From NCBI RefSeq assembly GCF_000740675.1, contig NZ_JPXI01000024.1, positions 124,001 through 188,000 of the forward strand: DNA of 64,000 bases. The letters run 5' to 3'. The stretch is from Massilia sp. BSC265. GTDB taxonomy: Bacteria > Pseudomonadota > Gammaproteobacteria > Burkholderiales > Burkholderiaceae_D. The first letter of the stretch is position 1, and each line of letters begins with the position of its first letter. Made by a program: the position numbers and the translations under genes. This document shows, piece after piece, positions 8,948 to 18,683 of the stretch. The notes beneath the pieces are model-generated. The model was given only the letters and a program-made list of their open reading frames with translations. It was not told the DNA's origin and did no database searches.

Positions 8948-9021
8948 GCCCCGCACTGCGCCATTCCGGACGTCTACCAAGGGGCCAGGATCGGACGCGG
9001 TCGTCGGACGTGCAGCTCGAC

Positions 9022-9441
9022 TCAAGCGGCCAGTTGCAAGCCGTTCTCCTCGCACCAGTGCCGCAAGGCGGTACGGGTCGCTTCTTCGTGAAAACGCTCC
9101 CAGGTTTCGCCCGCGCCGCGCTGTTCCAGCAAGCGGGCGAAGCCTTCGGTGTCCCTGTCACGGAACAGGTCGCGAACAGTATCCTGGTCGTCGGCCAGGT
9201 GGGTGGCCGCAAAGCGCAGCACGAGCCCGTCTCCGATGCCGAGCGTGCCAGCGGGCGGAACCGGCACATAACGCTCGTCGCCGCCGGATGCCGACGGCAT
9301 TGGCGCCTCCTCGTCCATGTACTCCTCGTTCAAGAGGTGGATCATGCCTGTTTCGCGCGACACCAGGGCCGTGACGGTGCCGCCGCCATCCTCGACCATC
9401 ATGGCCGCCCCTTCGAGCTCATCCAGATTCACTGTTGGCAT
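9022..9441 (-). CDS. UPF0158-like conserved protein
   Basis: A 139-residue soluble acidic protein. The pattern of an N-terminal strand-rich part (VNLDELEGAAMMVE, then SRETGMIHLL) and a C-terminal helical part (GFARLLEQRGAGETWERF, ALRHWCEENGL) resembles UPF0158 family proteins, whose function is unknown. ATG at 9441 is chosen over an upstream in-frame start because AAGGGAT lies upstream of it. It stands alone, downstream of and convergent with the two-component pair. Confidence 0.65.
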   Translation of the reverse strand: MPTVNLDELEGAAMMVEDGGGTVTALVSRETGMIHLLNEEYMDEEAPMPSASGGDERYVPVPPAGTLGIGDGLVLRFAATHLADDQDTVRDLFRDRDTEGFARLLEQRGAGETWERFHEEATRTALRHWCEENGLQLAA

Positions 9442-9531
9442 GGCTAATCCCTTGCGAGTAGGAGAACGCAAACAGTATGAAGCGCCTGGGCGCGACAGGC
9501 GCGCACGCTTGGCAGCGACAGTCCCTTGATC

Positions 9532-12500
9532 TCAGTCCGCGCCCGAGGTATAGCTGTAGCTGCGCTTGCGCCGCGAGCTGATGTTCGGGCGGATCTTTTG
9601 CGGGGCGATCGCCACGCTCGCGCCCGCGCTGCGCTGTACCGCCCCGATCACGACCGTGGTCGCCTGTGGCTTGCCGTTGACCAGGACCGGCACGCCGGTC
9701 GCCAGTACCGGGGAGGGCGGCAGGCCGCCGCCCACGAAGGGCGAGGAACGCTCGCCGCCGCAGGTGCCGTTCACGCCGATCGCGCCCGAGCCGTTCAGCA
9801 GGTTGACCCAGTAGCCGCGCGCTTCGCCAAGGGTGGTGGAGCAGGTGCCGGCCAGCGGCGGGATCGGGCGGTTGGTGCTGAAGGTCACCATGCCGCCGGC
9901 AATCAGCGCCGAGGTCACGACCTGCTCGCCCTGGCCGTTCCCGTTCAGGTCCATGAACCAGCCCTTCAGGGTACTGCCAGGCACGATCGCAGCATTCGAG
10001 CAGGTGTTGCGGGCGCTCGTGCTGTAGTCCTCCAGCCGGTCCAGGTCGGCCGGACTGGCGCCCAGCCCGGTCGCCAGCGTGTCCTTGTACACGTAGAAGC
10101 GGTTGGTGACGTCCTTGTACGGATACTGGCTGGCCAGCGGGTGTTCGCGGTCGCCGCTGCCGATCGCCACATAGACATGGTCCTGGGCCGCCAGCAGGGC
10201 CGGCGCGAACAGGAACTTGCGCCCGCCGCCGCTCGTCTCCGCCACCTTGCGGCTGGTCCAGGAAGCGCTCGCCAGCGCGATGCGGCTGGCGTCCATGAAG
10301 TCGACCCGGTACAGGCCGCCCCGGGTGTCGGCCGCATAGGCGTAGTCGGGCATGGCGTCGTTGTCGATGTCCACCATCGCGACGTCGGCCGCCACCGAAT
10401 GCGCGGTCGGGAAGCTGCGCACGATCGCGCCGGTCTCCGCGTCGAGGATGTAGATCACGCCGCCCTTGGCGCCCGTGCAGCTTGGCGCCTTGCTGTCGGC
10501 ATCTTCGCAGCTGTCGTAGCCGCCGCCCACGACGAGGACCGGGCTGGCGCCGTTCTTATACCCTTTGATGAAGGCCACGCTCGGGGTGGACCAGGTCTGG
10601 CCGATGCCCGACATGCCGGCGGTGCAGCCGGTGTCGTTGCCCAGGTTGGGGCAGCCGGCCTTCCACATGAATGCCGGGTTCAGGGGCTTGCTGACGTCGA
10701 GGGCGTAGATCATGCGTCCGCCGCGGCGCATCGTCGGAAAGATCCACACTTTCGAGCTGTCGGCATTCTGGTAGACGCCGGTCGAACCGTCGAAGAAATA
10801 GTCCTTCCGGGTAGGCGCGATGTCCTGGTCCGGCATGCCCGGATAGGCGACCAGCGGCGTGTTGCTCATCAGGCGCGACAGGCGCGGGAAGAACTCGGGC
10901 GCCACGAAAGCCCAGTGCTCGACGCCGGTGTCCGCATCCATGGCGCGCAGGGTGCCGTCGTTGGCGCCGTAGAACACGGTCACGCCGAACTTCTTGCTGT
11001 CGACCTGCTTGCCGCCGTAGTTGATGGGCAGGGGACGTGAATGGATCACGTCGCCGTGGATCGAGGGGCGGGTGGTGCTGGCGCCGACGGTGCCTTTCTC
11101 GCCCGTGACGTCCTCGCCGCGGATGAACCTGACCAGGTCGGCCGCCATGCCGCTGTTGGCACTGGTGAGATCGGCCAGCCCGGCTGGCGTATGGGTCAGC
11201 ACCTTGCGGTTGACCGCCTGGGTGCCCGCCCCATTGCCCTCGCGCAGGACTTGCGCGGCCGCGCCTTTTTCCACGAAGGGCCCGTCAGGCAGGTCGGAAA
11301 AGGCGTTGAACGCGCTGGTGTCGCAGGTGCCGAGCGGCGCCGGGTCGATACCCAGGCCCTCCCAGTAATTCTTGCTGTCCTTGGTCCAGTAGCTGGCCGC
11401 ACAGGGCGTCACGAAACCGGTCACGGTATTCACCGCCACCTTGCCGTTGACGTCGCCGAGGTCGATATTGCCGTTGTTGTCGATCAACTGGTAACGCTTG
11501 AGGTTGCCGAACCAGCGCGGCTTGGCCTTCTTGTCGGGACGGAACATGCCGATGAAGACCTGGTTTTCGTTCTGCGAACGGTTGGTGGCGTTCACCGGCA
11601 GGCTGGTCGAGGCGAAGGTGCTGTTGACGGCCTGGATCTCGATCAGGATGTTCTTCAGCGCATCGACGATGGCATCCTCGTTCTTCGCCAGGAAGTACTT
11701 GCCGCCGCCGGCGCGCGCCATGCTCAGCAGGAGCGCGGTGTGCACCGCGTTCGGCTGGGCGTTGTGCACGTCGATCGTGTAGGTCGTCACGTTCGGGCGA
11801 ATGCTGCCGCTCGGCATGGCAATGCCGCGGTCGTGCAGCAGGCGCGCCCATTCGTCGGCATTGCGCGGACCGGTGTCGGTGCTGAAGGTGCCGGTCGGGA
11901 CATTGTCGATTTCGATGTCGGTGGCCACCACGTTGTAGCGGCTGTTGCCGGCGGTGCAGACGCCGGCACCGCTGGGGACCGCAGTGCCGAGCTTGCAACC
12001 CTCGGTGTAGCCTTCGCAAACGGAAGCGAAGGAGGGCAGCGCGGATTCCGCCGCGGCCGGGCTGCCGTAGCAGGCGCTGGTCGTGCCCACGGTCGTGGAG
12101 GTGCTCACGCTCTTGGTGCTGAAGTTCGGCAGGCCGAGCTGGGTGACGGGCTGGCCGTTGAGCGTGTTCAGCAGGGCAGTGTTGGCGGACGTATCCGCGG
12201 CTGGGCCGCTGGCATTCGGGTTGCCGATGAAAATGACGAAGCTCTTGCCGCACAGGTTGTCGGACGTAAGCGGCGACTTGAAGCGCGAGTAGGGGGTGGT
12301 GTAGCCGTTCTTGTCGGCCTTGCTTGCGAGTACTGCACTCGGGGAGTAGGCGTTGGCGCCGGCGAAGTAATTGTAGACGTCGTACATCAGGTTGCCGTAC
12401 GGCGTGTGCGAGTTGCGCTTCTCGTCCGGACTGTTGATGTTGTTGTAGATCGTGGTCAGCTGGGTGCTGATCGCACTCCGGTTGGCCGCGTCCATCGGCT

Positions 12501-12855
12501 GGATCGCATAACGCACGAAGCCGCCGTCGTCGTTGGCGTTGCCGCCGGTGACGAACTCCATCAGGCCCAGGCTTACCGAGCCGTCGAGTTCGGCCACCAC
12601 GCGCTTGATCGCGTTCACTTCCGACTGGCCCTGTGTGACGCCGCCCGGCCATTTCTGGTTCTGGCGCGCCCAGTTCGAGGTGTTGTCGAGCACGATGAGG
12701 ATGCGCGGATTGAGCTTGGCGCCGGCGGAAGCGCCAGTGAAGATGTCGATGTCGTCGGCGCCCACCGGCAGCGGCAGGAGGGCCAGCGAGCTGGACAAAC
12801 CCAGGGCCAGGCGCAGGATGGCCGGACGGGAAAAGAGGCGCGGGGTGCGGAACAT
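9532..12855 (-). CDS. pilY1: Type IV pilus tip/assembly protein PilY1
   Basis: A 1107-residue secreted protein, last gene of the minor-pilin operon. A signal peptide is present (to about residue 33, ending LPVGA). The N-terminal part has a von Willebrand A-like start (ILIVLDNTSNWA), the rest of the VWA fold running to about residue 400. The C-terminal half (about 500-1000) is the PilC/PilY1 beta-propeller, with FYGANDGTLRAMDADTG, EHWAFVAPEFFPRL and a calcium loop DIDNDAMPD of the type that controls pilus extension and retraction in Pseudomonas. PilY1 primes pilus assembly with minor pilins and sits at the tip, acting in adhesion and surface sensing. AAGGA precedes the start; pilX ends 31 bases upstream. 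Confidence 0.95.
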   Translation of the reverse strand: MFRTPRLFSRPAILRLALGLSSSLALLPLPVGADDIDIFTGASAGAKLNPRILIVLDNTSNWARQNQKWPGGVTQGQSEVNAIKRVVAELDGSVSLGLMEFVTGGNANDDGGFVRYAIQPMDAANRSAISTQLTTIYNNINSPDEKRNSHTPYGNLMYDVYNYFAGANAYSPSAVLASKADKNGYTTPYSRFKSPLTSDNLCGKSFVIFIGNPNASGPAADTSANTALLNTLNGQPVTQLGLPNFSTKSVSTSTTVGTTSACYGSPAAAESALPSFASVCEGYTEGCKLGTAVPSGAGVCTAGNSRYNVVATDIEIDNVPTGTFSTDTGPRNADEWARLLHDRGIAMPSGSIRPNVTTYTIDVHNAQPNAVHTALLLSMARAGGGKYFLAKNEDAIVDALKNILIEIQAVNSTFASTSLPVNATNRSQNENQVFIGMFRPDKKAKPRWFGNLKRYQLIDNNGNIDLGDVNGKVAVNTVTGFVTPCAASYWTKDSKNYWEGLGIDPAPLGTCDTSAFNAFSDLPDGPFVEKGAAAQVLREGNGAGTQAVNRKVLTHTPAGLADLTSANSGMAADLVRFIRGEDVTGEKGTVGASTTRPSIHGDVIHSRPLPINYGGKQVDSKKFGVTVFYGANDGTLRAMDADTGVEHWAFVAPEFFPRLSRLMSNTPLVAYPGMPDQDIAPTRKDYFFDGSTGVYQNADSSKVWIFPTMRRGGRMIYALDVSKPLNPAFMWKAGCPNLGNDTGCTAGMSGIGQTWSTPSVAFIKGYKNGASPVLVVGGGYDSCEDADSKAPSCTGAKGGVIYILDAETGAIVRSFPTAHSVAADVAMVDIDNDAMPDYAYAADTRGGLYRVDFMDASRIALASASWTSRKVAETSGGGRKFLFAPALLAAQDHVYVAIGSGDREHPLASQYPYKDVTNRFYVYKDTLATGLGASPADLDRLEDYSTSARNTCSNAAIVPGSTLKGWFMDLNGNGQGEQVVTSALIAGGMVTFSTNRPIPPLAGTCSTTLGEARGYWVNLLNGSGAIGVNGTCGGERSSPFVGGGLPPSPVLATGVPVLVNGKPQATTVVIGAVQRSAGASVAIAPQKIRPNISSRRKRSYSYTSGAD

Positions 12856-12886
12856 GGTGAATCCTTCTCGGCTGCTCAGGTGTGGC

Positions 12887-13462
12887 TCAGGTGGTCGGAC
12901 AATTGTTGGTGACGTCGTCGCGCGCCACGCGCACGGCCACGCCCTGGGTGACCGTGACCTGGGCCTCGGTCTCGACGTCGGTCGCCTCCGCGCTGATTTC
13001 CCAGATACTGTCGGCGCAGGCGGAGTTGCCGTCGACGGCGCCGGCCACGCCGAAGCTCTGCGAGCTGCCCATGCTGCACACTTGGTCTTCGGCCTTGGCC
13101 AGGTCGAGCGCGGTGTTCTTGATCACCGGCGCCTTCACGCATTTCGGGCTCGGTGCGATCTTCACGCGCACGTCGTCCTTGCCGTCGCCGTTGGTGTCGA
13201 CGCAGCGCTGGTTGTCTGCGCCGCAGGGGGAGGCCAGCACATGCTTCGGCGTGACGGTGAAGCGGGTGTTGCTGATCACTTCCTCGATGGTTTCGCGGGC
13301 TGCGGCGGCGGCCTCGTCGCGCTGCTGCATGTTGCTGACGACCTGCAGATTCGACTTGCCGACATTGAAGGTGGTCAGCGCGACCAGGGTCAGCAGCACC
13401 AGCAGGATCAGGGCGGTGATCAGGGTGACGCCGCGCTCGCGGCGGTGTATGGCGTTTGTCAT
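12887..13462 (-). CDS. pilX: Minor pilin PilX
   Basis: A 191-residue type IV minor pilin. The N-terminus RRERGVTLITALILLVLL is a prepilin leader with the cleavage Gly and a hydrophobic helix, but no Glu at mature position 5, as is usual for PilX. A cysteine-containing C-terminal domain follows, with a DTNGDGKDD stretch that looks like a calcium-binding loop. The start ATG overlaps the pilW stop (ATGA), implying translational coupling. It works in the priming/tip complex with PilV, PilW and PilY1. Confidence 0.9.
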   Translation of the reverse strand: MTNAIHRRERGVTLITALILLVLLTLVALTTFNVGKSNLQVVSNMQQRDEAAAAARETIEEVISNTRFTVTPKHVLASPCGADNQRCVDTNGDGKDDVRVKIAPSPKCVKAPVIKNTALDLAKAEDQVCSMGSSQSFGVAGAVDGNSACADSIWEISAEATDVETEAQVTVTQGVAVRVARDDVTNNCPTT

Positions 13463-14529
13463 GGCAGCCTCCTGCCGGCCGGGTTGGGCAGCGCCACCTG
13501 CGTCTGGAAGACGTGGCGCTTGTAGGCGTCCCTGGCGGCGTCGACGGTGTGCGGATCGCCGTCGGCATCCAAACCCAGGACGTAGCTCTTGCGGTCGACG
13601 TGACCGGGGCTGGCCTGGGTATTGCGCGCCAGCACGTGGATGCGCACCGCGACCGCGGTGCGCCAGTTGGCCACCGCGCAGGCGGCATCGGCGCAGCCGG
13701 CGGCAGTGGCGGGGTCGGCCGTGGTGATATCCGCCACGCCGTCCTTGGCCAGGTCCAGGCCGTATTCGACCTGCAGGTCCTCGATGCCTTCGGCCAGCGG
13801 CACCACGGTGCTCCAGGTCGGGGCCTGGCCGGTGCTGCCGAGTTCGAGGCGCTTGAGGGTGGGGATGCCGTCGCCGGCGCGGTTGTTGTTGGCCACGTAA
13901 TAGATATGGGTCTGGTATCGGCGCACGGCGGCCAGGGTGCCGCTGCCGGCGACCGGGCTGCAGTCGCGCTGGTGCCGGTTCAGGTTGACCTCCGACAGGC
14001 TGAGGGCGTAGAAGTCGGCGACGCTGGGCGAATCGAGTTCGCTCGCGTTGTTGCAGAGCGAGGCCTGGAAGAAGGGGCCTCCGTCCGAGCGCGGCGCGCA
14101 GTTGCCCACGCCTGCGATGCAGGTGGCCGTGCGACGAACCACCAGCACGTCGGTGTGCGGGCGCACGTCGCTCAGGCAGGCGGGCAGGTCGGCGCCATTG
14201 TCCAGTCCCTGCACCGGCAGCACGAGGCCGGCTTTCAGTTCGTCCAGATTGGCGGCGCACAGGGCCGGCAGGGCAGGGGGACTGGGCAGGACGGTGGGAT
14301 CGAATTCCGCGTAGTAGCCGGCATTGCGCAGGTCGACGCCCAGCACGTCGATTGCGTAGCGGCCATTCTCGACCTGGCGGTGCGACTGCTCGATTTCCTG
14401 CTGGACGCGGGTGTTCTTGACGAACATCGTGGACAGGCCGGCCAGGATGGCCAGGCCGATGGCGGATGCGATCATCAGCTCGGCCAGCGAAAAGCCGCGG
14501 GCGCGGCGCAGGGAAGGGATGGGGCGCAT
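13459..14529 (-). CDS. pilW: Minor pilin PilW
   Basis: A 356-residue type IV minor pilin. The prepilin leader is short and typical (RRARGFSLAELMIASAIG), with Glu5 of the mature protein. The long C-terminal globular domain has several cysteines and ends with a stretch carrying YVLGLDADGDPHTVDAARDA. The ATG at 14529 is chosen because it places the leader at the N-terminus; the open frame runs further upstream without pilin features. It follows pilV by 29 bases and overlaps pilX by 4. Confidence 0.92.
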   Translation of the reverse strand: MRPIPSLRRARGFSLAELMIASAIGLAILAGLSTMFVKNTRVQQEIEQSHRQVENGRYAIDVLGVDLRNAGYYAEFDPTVLPSPPALPALCAANLDELKAGLVLPVQGLDNGADLPACLSDVRPHTDVLVVRRTATCIAGVGNCAPRSDGGPFFQASLCNNASELDSPSVADFYALSLSEVNLNRHQRDCSPVAGSGTLAAVRRYQTHIYYVANNNRAGDGIPTLKRLELGSTGQAPTWSTVVPLAEGIEDLQVEYGLDLAKDGVADITTADPATAAGCADAACAVANWRTAVAVRIHVLARNTQASPGHVDRKSYVLGLDADGDPHTVDAARDAYKRHVFQTQVALPNPAGRRLP

Positions 14530-14558
14530 GGTGTTTTCCTGTGCTCTGCTGTGCGCGC

Positions 14559-15158
14559 TTAGCTGCAGCCCGGCAGGCCGATGGCGACGCGTGCCGACAC
14601 GGTGCGGCGGTGGGTGTCCGGGCCGTACTGGTCCTTGCCGCAGGCTTGCGCCGGGGCCTTGGTAGGGTGCATGCCTTGCCAGGCCACGGTGACGAGATAG
14701 ACGGCCGGGGTGCAGACGCCGGGGGCATCGTTCTGGTCGCGCACCAGCTCGATGCAGCCGCGCGCACCCTGCATGGCGCCGGCATTGTTGGCGCCGTGCT
14801 GTTCGGCCGCGCCCTTCAGGGCGGCGTTCCATTCGCACAGGTCGCGATCCTTGCCGGCTGCCGCGGCGGCGCAGTTCGTGCCCAGCGTGCTGTTGGTGCC
14901 GAGCGGCGAGGGCGTGACATAGGCGGCGGCGGCGGCGCCGTTGGCGGACAGTCGGGCCTGCATGTCCTGCAGCAGCACGGCCGCCTGAGCGCGCTGGTAG
15001 GATTCGATGGTGCCGACATGGGCCTTGGCCTGGAAGGCCGCCAGGCCGAGCAGGCCGAAGGCGAGCACGACCATCGTGATCAGGACTTCGACCAGGCCCA
15101 CGCCGCGTGCGCGGACCAGGCTGGCGAAAGGAAGTGATGGAGGCAGCGATGGTTTCAT
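14559..15158 (-). CDS. pilV: Minor pilin PilV
   Basis: A 199-residue type IV minor pilin. The leader LVRARGVGLVEVLITMVVLA has the cleavage Gly, mature Glu5 and a long hydrophobic helix (AFGLLGLAAFQAKA). The globular part has paired cysteines and the ending VSARVAIGLPGCS common to PilV proteins. The gene begins four bases after the fimT stop. Its basic, longer leader (about 19 residues) is normal for PilV. Confidence 0.92.
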   Translation of the reverse strand: MKPSLPPSLPFASLVRARGVGLVEVLITMVVLAFGLLGLAAFQAKAHVGTIESYQRAQAAVLLQDMQARLSANGAAAAAYVTPSPLGTNSTLGTNCAAAAAGKDRDLCEWNAALKGAAEQHGANNAGAMQGARGCIELVRDQNDAPGVCTPAVYLVTVAWQGMHPTKAPAQACGKDQYGPDTHRRTVSARVAIGLPGCS

Positions 15159-15162
15159 GGCA

Positions 15163-15624
15163 TCAGCAGGCGGAGTTGGTCTGGTTGGGACGCCCGGAGA
15201 GGTCGACCATGACGCAGCGCAGCTCGCCGCCGCTCTTGCCGGTGATCTGGAAGGACGGCAGGGTCGCGCCCTTGACGCGGCCGTTGGCCTGGTAGGTGAC
15301 GCGCTCGGGGCCCGTGATGCTGGCGACCTGCACCGCAGGGTGGCTGTGCAGCAGGCGGCCGGCGTTGCCCGCTGCCGCGATGCCCCAGCCGGCCGGCCAG
15401 CCGCCGGCGGCAGGCGCCAGCGTGACCTCGGCGTTGCGCTTGATCGCTTCGCTGCGCGCCAGGCTCAAGGCGGTGTGCAGGTCGGTGCCGGCGCTGCGCG
15501 CGCGCATGGTGGCGACGAAGTTGCCATAGGCGGGCGCCGCGATCGCGCCCAGGATCGCCATGATGACCAGCACGGTCATCAGCTCGGGCAGGGTGAATCC
15601 GCGCTGGCGCCGTGGATCTACCAT
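15163..15624 (-). CDS. fimT: FimT/GspH-type pseudopilin
   Basis: A 153-residue prepilin-like protein. The leader [20 protein letters not shown] has the cleavage Gly and mature Glu5. Text typical of GspH/FimT follows ([20 protein letters not shown]), and a C-terminal cysteine pair is present (ELRCVMVD and the final C). FimT proteins bind DNA for natural transformation in some species; whether this one does cannot be told. The start overlaps the pilE stop by 7 bases, so translation is probably coupled. Confidence 0.9.
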   Translation of the reverse strand: MVDPRRQRGFTLPELMTVLVIMAILGAIAAPAYGNFVATMRARSAGTDLHTALSLARSEAIKRNAEVTLAPAAGGWPAGWGIAAAGNAGRLLHSHPAVQVASITGPERVTYQANGRVKGATLPSFQITGKSGGELRCVMVDLSGRPNQTNSAC

Positions 15625-16019
15625 TTGCTGGCCGGCGTGCGCAAACCCGCCTGGTTGATGCTCAGTTCGCCATCCGGCAGTTGGGTGGAGCCGGGCCGGG
15701 GTTTGGCTGTGATCGTATAGCCCTGCGGCGGCCCTGGCACCAGGGTAATGTCGATCTCGTACTTGGCGGCTACCGAGCTTGGCGGGGTCACGCCCAGGTC
15801 GTCCGGGTTGTCGGCGTAGCTGCGGGTGTCGGCCATGAATTGCGCCTGGGCCTGGCTGAGTTCCATCAGGTAGGACTGGGCCGCGGCGCGATTGCTGCGT
15901 ACGATGTACTGGTTGTACGAAGGCAGGGCGATCGCCGCCAGGATGCCGATGATGGCAACTGCCACCATGAGCTCGACAAGGGTGAAGCCGTGCAGGCGCC
16001 TGGAATTTGGGGAAATCAT
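15618..16019 (-). CDS. pilE: PilE-type minor pilin
   Basis: A 133-residue type IV pilin-like protein, first gene of the operon. The leader [19 protein letters not shown] is cleaved after Gly, with Glu5 in the mature form. No cysteine pair is present, unlike major pilins, and the order with fimT-pilV-pilW-pilX-pilY1 points to the minor pilin PilE. ATG at 16019 is preceded by GAGGAA. The operon promoter should lie in 16020-16205, shared divergently with prfC. Confidence 0.9.
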   Translation of the reverse strand: MISPNSRRLHGFTLVELMVAVAIIGILAAIALPSYNQYIVRSNRAAAQSYLMELSQAQAQFMADTRSYADNPDDLGVTPPSSVAAKYEIDITLVPGPPQGYTITAKPRPGSTQLPDGELSINQAGLRTPASKW

Positions 16020-16205
16020 TATTTCCTCACGGAATGACAAATGTTGCCCAGTATAAACACCTAAGCTGTCAGTTTGCTGAATCGACGCTGACAAAATGCT
16101 GACAAACGGCGCCGATCAGCGCCGGGATGATGCGCGCCGTCCACACAAGCAGCCGTGTACCCGGTAAAATCGCCGGTTTTGCATCAATCCGAATTGGCCG
16201 AGACC
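16020..16205. promoter_or_regulatory. Divergent promoter region pilE/prfC
   Basis: This 186-base region separates the minor-pilin operon (minus) from prfC (plus). It contains repeated TGACAAA motifs (CTGACAAAATG, CTGACAAACGG at about 16088-16105), and no ORF. I cannot assign -35/-10 boxes with confidence. Confidence 0.35.
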
Positions 16206-17909
16206 ATGTCTACCGATACCGCAGCACCCGGCACCGAGAACGCCGACGAAATGTCTACCGATTTGTCCTCTGACGTGAGCGCAGACGTAAGCACCAGTGC
16301 GGCAGGCAAGCCTGCCGCCGTGATCGCGCGCGAAGTCGCGCGGCGGCGCACCTTCGGCATCATTTCCCACCCCGACGCGGGTAAAACCACGCTCACCGAG
16401 AAGCTGCTGCTGTTCTCGGGCGCGATCCAGCTGGCCGGTACCGTCAAGGGCCGGAAGAGCGGCCGCCACGCGACCTCGGACTGGATGGACATCGAGAAGC
16501 AGCGCGGCATTTCGGTCGCGTCCTCGGTGATGCAGTTCGAATTCCGCGACCACGTGATCAACCTGCTCGACACCCCGGGCCACCAGGACTTCTCGGAAGA
16601 CACCTACCGCGTGCTGACCGCAGTCGACTCGGCCCTGATGGTGATCGACGCCGCCAAGGGCGTGGAAGAGCAGACCATCAAGCTGCTCGACGTCTGCCGC
16701 ATGCGCGACACCCCGATCGTCACCTTCATGAACAAGCTCGACCGCGAAACCCGCGACCCGCTCGAGCTGCTCGACGAAGTGGAATCCGTGCTGAAGATCG
16801 AGTGCGCCCCGGTGACCTGGCCGATCGGCATGGGCAAGAACTTCCGCGGCGTGTACCACCTGCTGAAGGACGAGATCATGCTGTTCAAGGCCGGCGAGGA
16901 AAAGGCCGACGGCGCCTTCGAGATCGTCAAGGGCATCGATAACCCGAAGCTGGCCGAGATGTTCCCGCTCGAGATCGAGCAGCTGAAGATGGAAGTGGAG
17001 CTGGTGCACGGCGCCTCGCACGTGTTCGACCTGGAGCGTTTCCTGTCGGGCGTGCAGACCCCGGTGTTCTTCGGTTCGGCAATCAACAACTTCGGCGTGC
17101 GCGAGATCCTGTCGGCCCTGGTCGACTGGGCGCCGGCGCCGCGCGGACGCGACGCCACCGTGCGCGCCGTCGAGCCGGTCGAGCCGAAGTTCTCCGGCTT
17201 CGTCTTCAAGATCCAGGCCAACATGGACCCGGCGCACCGCGACCGCATCGCCTTCCTGCGCGTGTGCTCGGGCCGTTTCGAGAAGGGCATGAAGGTCAAG
17301 CACCTGCGGCTGGGCAGAGAAGTGAAGTTGTCCTCGGTGGTGACCTTCATGGCCTCCAGCCGCGAGCAGGTCGAAGAAGCCTATGCCGGCGACATCATCG
17401 GCCTGCCGAACCACGGCAATATGCAGATCGGCGACAGCTTCTCCGAAGGCGAGATGCTGACCTTCACAGGCATCCCGTACTTTGCGCCGGACCTGTTCCG
17501 CACGGTGCGCATCCGCAACCCGCTGAAAGTGAAGCAGCTCCACAAGGGCCTGCAGCAGCTGGGCGAAGAGGGTGCGGTGCAGGTGTTCAAGCCGGTGCTG
17601 GGTTCGGACCTGATCCTGGGAGCGGTCGGCGTGCTGCAGTTCGAGGTCGTGGCCAGCCGCCTGTTGAACGAATACGGCGTCGATGCCGTGTTCGAGAGCA
17701 GCAGCATCAGCAGCGCGCGCTGGGTGTCGAGCGACGACAAGAAGGCCTTGTCCGACTTCGAGAACCAGCTCGGCCATCAGGTCGCCCATGACGCCGCCGG
17801 CAACCTGGCCTTCCTCGCCACCTCCGGGGTCAACCTGCGCCTGACCCAGGAACGCTGGCCGAAACTGACCTTCCACGCTACCCGCGAGCACGCGGCCAAG
17901 CTGGCCTGA
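16206..17909 (+). CDS. prfC: Peptide chain release factor 3
   Basis: Translational GTPase that recycles RF1/RF2 from the ribosome after termination. G1 is [10 protein letters not shown]3 is [16 protein letters not shown]4 is MNKLDRE. Domains II and III follow ([37 protein letters not shown]). From ATG 16206 the protein is 567 residues, about 35 longer than E. coli RF3, because of a Ser/Thr/Asp/Ala-rich N-terminal tail. The 12-base string at the start (ATGTCTACCGAT) recurs exactly at 16251, in frame, where translation would give a 552-residue protein. Neither start has a strong Shine-Dalgarno sequence. Confidence 0.95.
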   Translation: MSTDTAAPGTENADEMSTDLSSDVSADVSTSAAGKPAAVIAREVARRRTFGIISHPDAGKTTLTEKLLLFSGAIQLAGTVKGRKSGRHATSDWMDIEKQRGISVASSVMQFEFRDHVINLLDTPGHQDFSEDTYRVLTAVDSALMVIDAAKGVEEQTIKLLDVCRMRDTPIVTFMNKLDRETRDPLELLDEVESVLKIECAPVTWPIGMGKNFRGVYHLLKDEIMLFKAGEEKADGAFEIVKGIDNPKLAEMFPLEIEQLKMEVELVHGASHVFDLERFLSGVQTPVFFGSAINNFGVREILSALVDWAPAPRGRDATVRAVEPVEPKFSGFVFKIQANMDPAHRDRIAFLRVCSGRFEKGMKVKHLRLGREVKLSSVVTFMASSREQVEEAYAGDIIGLPNHGNMQIGDSFSEGEMLTFTGIPYFAPDLFRTVRIRNPLKVKQLHKGLQQLGEEGAVQVFKPVLGSDLILGAVGVLQFEVVASRLLNEYGVDAVFESSSISSARWVSSDDKKALSDFENQLGHQVAHDAAGNLAFLATSGVNLRLTQERWPKLTFHATREHAAKLA

Positions 17910-17916
17910 CGGCCCC

Positions 17917-17974
17917 CGCGCGGCGCTGGCGCCGCGCGGCTCTCCTGGCGTGCCGGCAAGCTGCCGGCGCGCCG
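17917..17974. terminator. Twin hairpins between prfC and the barrel-protein gene
   Basis: Two GC-rich near-perfect hairpins lie in the convergent gap: CCGCGCGGCGC-TG-GCGCCGCGCGG (17917-17940) and GGCGTGCCGGCA-AGC-TGCCGGCGCGCC (17948-17974). They can act for both strands, though neither has a strong T-run. Confidence 0.6.
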
Positions 17975-17981
17975 ATTCCCT

Positions 17982-18683
17982 TCAAAATCCGAATCCGACG
18001 CTCCCCCGCAGGCCGGTGGCGTTTGAATTGCTGCGGAAGTCGTTGGCGCTGCCGTTCATGATGACTTCGCCCTTGATCGTGGCCTTGTCGTTCAGCCTGT
18101 ATTTCGCACCTAGCGCGCCATACGCGCCGGTGCCGGTCTCGCCCCCGAAGACGCCCGTGGACCTGCCGCCGGCCTGCGCTTCGGCCATTTGCGGTGTCAC
18201 GAAACCATCGTTCTTCACGACGCTCTGTGCGACGCCGAGCTTGCCGTAGGCCGTCAAGCGGTCGGTCACAGGCACCGTGATCTTGGCCGCGAGGTAGGTC
18301 GTGAAACTCTTGGCGCCAAGCGCCCCGGCGCCGACGGCGGCATCCTGCGCGTTCTCCCGGGCATCGAACGGATTTGGTTTGTGAAAACCCTGGTCGCGCA
18401 GGTGCGAGTAACCCGTCTCCACCGACAGGTACTGGTTCAAGGCATAACCGATCACCAGCCTGGGATCGGTGCGAAAGCCTTGCGCCCTGAACAGGCGATC
18501 GTTGGGATTGGCAGTTTCGTTGCCTCCGTAGAGGGGCTGGTAGCGCTTGAAGCCCTCGGCAAGGGGGCCGTAACGTCCGCCCGGGTCCGCCGACAGGCGT
18601 GACGGCGGCGGGTCGGCCAGTTGCGCCTGCGCGCTGCCGATGGCGAGAAGTGCAGCTGCAAAAACGATGCCTTTGGCGTCCAT
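17982..18683 (-). CDS. Outer-membrane beta-barrel protein
   Basis: A 233-residue exported protein of unknown role. A signal peptide is clear (GIVFAAALLAIGSAQA, cleaved before QLADPP). The mature part resembles OmpA-like/porin-family small barrels: alternating strands such as RLVIGYALNQYLSVETGYSH, TTYLAAKITVPVTDRLTAYG and GALGAKYRLNDKATIKGEVI, ending in the outer-membrane signature GSVGFGF with terminal Phe. ATG at 18683 has AAAGGAATAAGG upstream. It converges on prfC and is probably monocistronic. Confidence 0.75.
   Translation of the reverse strand: MDAKGIVFAAALLAIGSAQAQLADPPPSRLSADPGGRYGPLAEGFKRYQPLYGGNETANPNDRLFRAQGFRTDPRLVIGYALNQYLSVETGYSHLRDQGFHKPNPFDARENAQDAAVGAGALGAKSFTTYLAAKITVPVTDRLTAYGKLGVAQSVVKNDGFVTPQMAEAQAGGRSTGVFGGETGTGAYGALGAKYRLNDKATIKGEVIMNGSANDFRSNSNATGLRGSVGFGF

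Noticed and set aside
9526..12912. Long plus-strand open frames opposite pilY1 (about 500 and 620 codons)
   Set aside because: They are antisense shadows produced by high GC and biased codon use; composition is His/Gln/Arg/Gly-rich with no domain, and the minus strand encodes PilY1.
16116..17891. 591-codon minus-strand frame opposite prfC
   Set aside because: Antisense shadow; RF3 G-motifs are on the plus strand.
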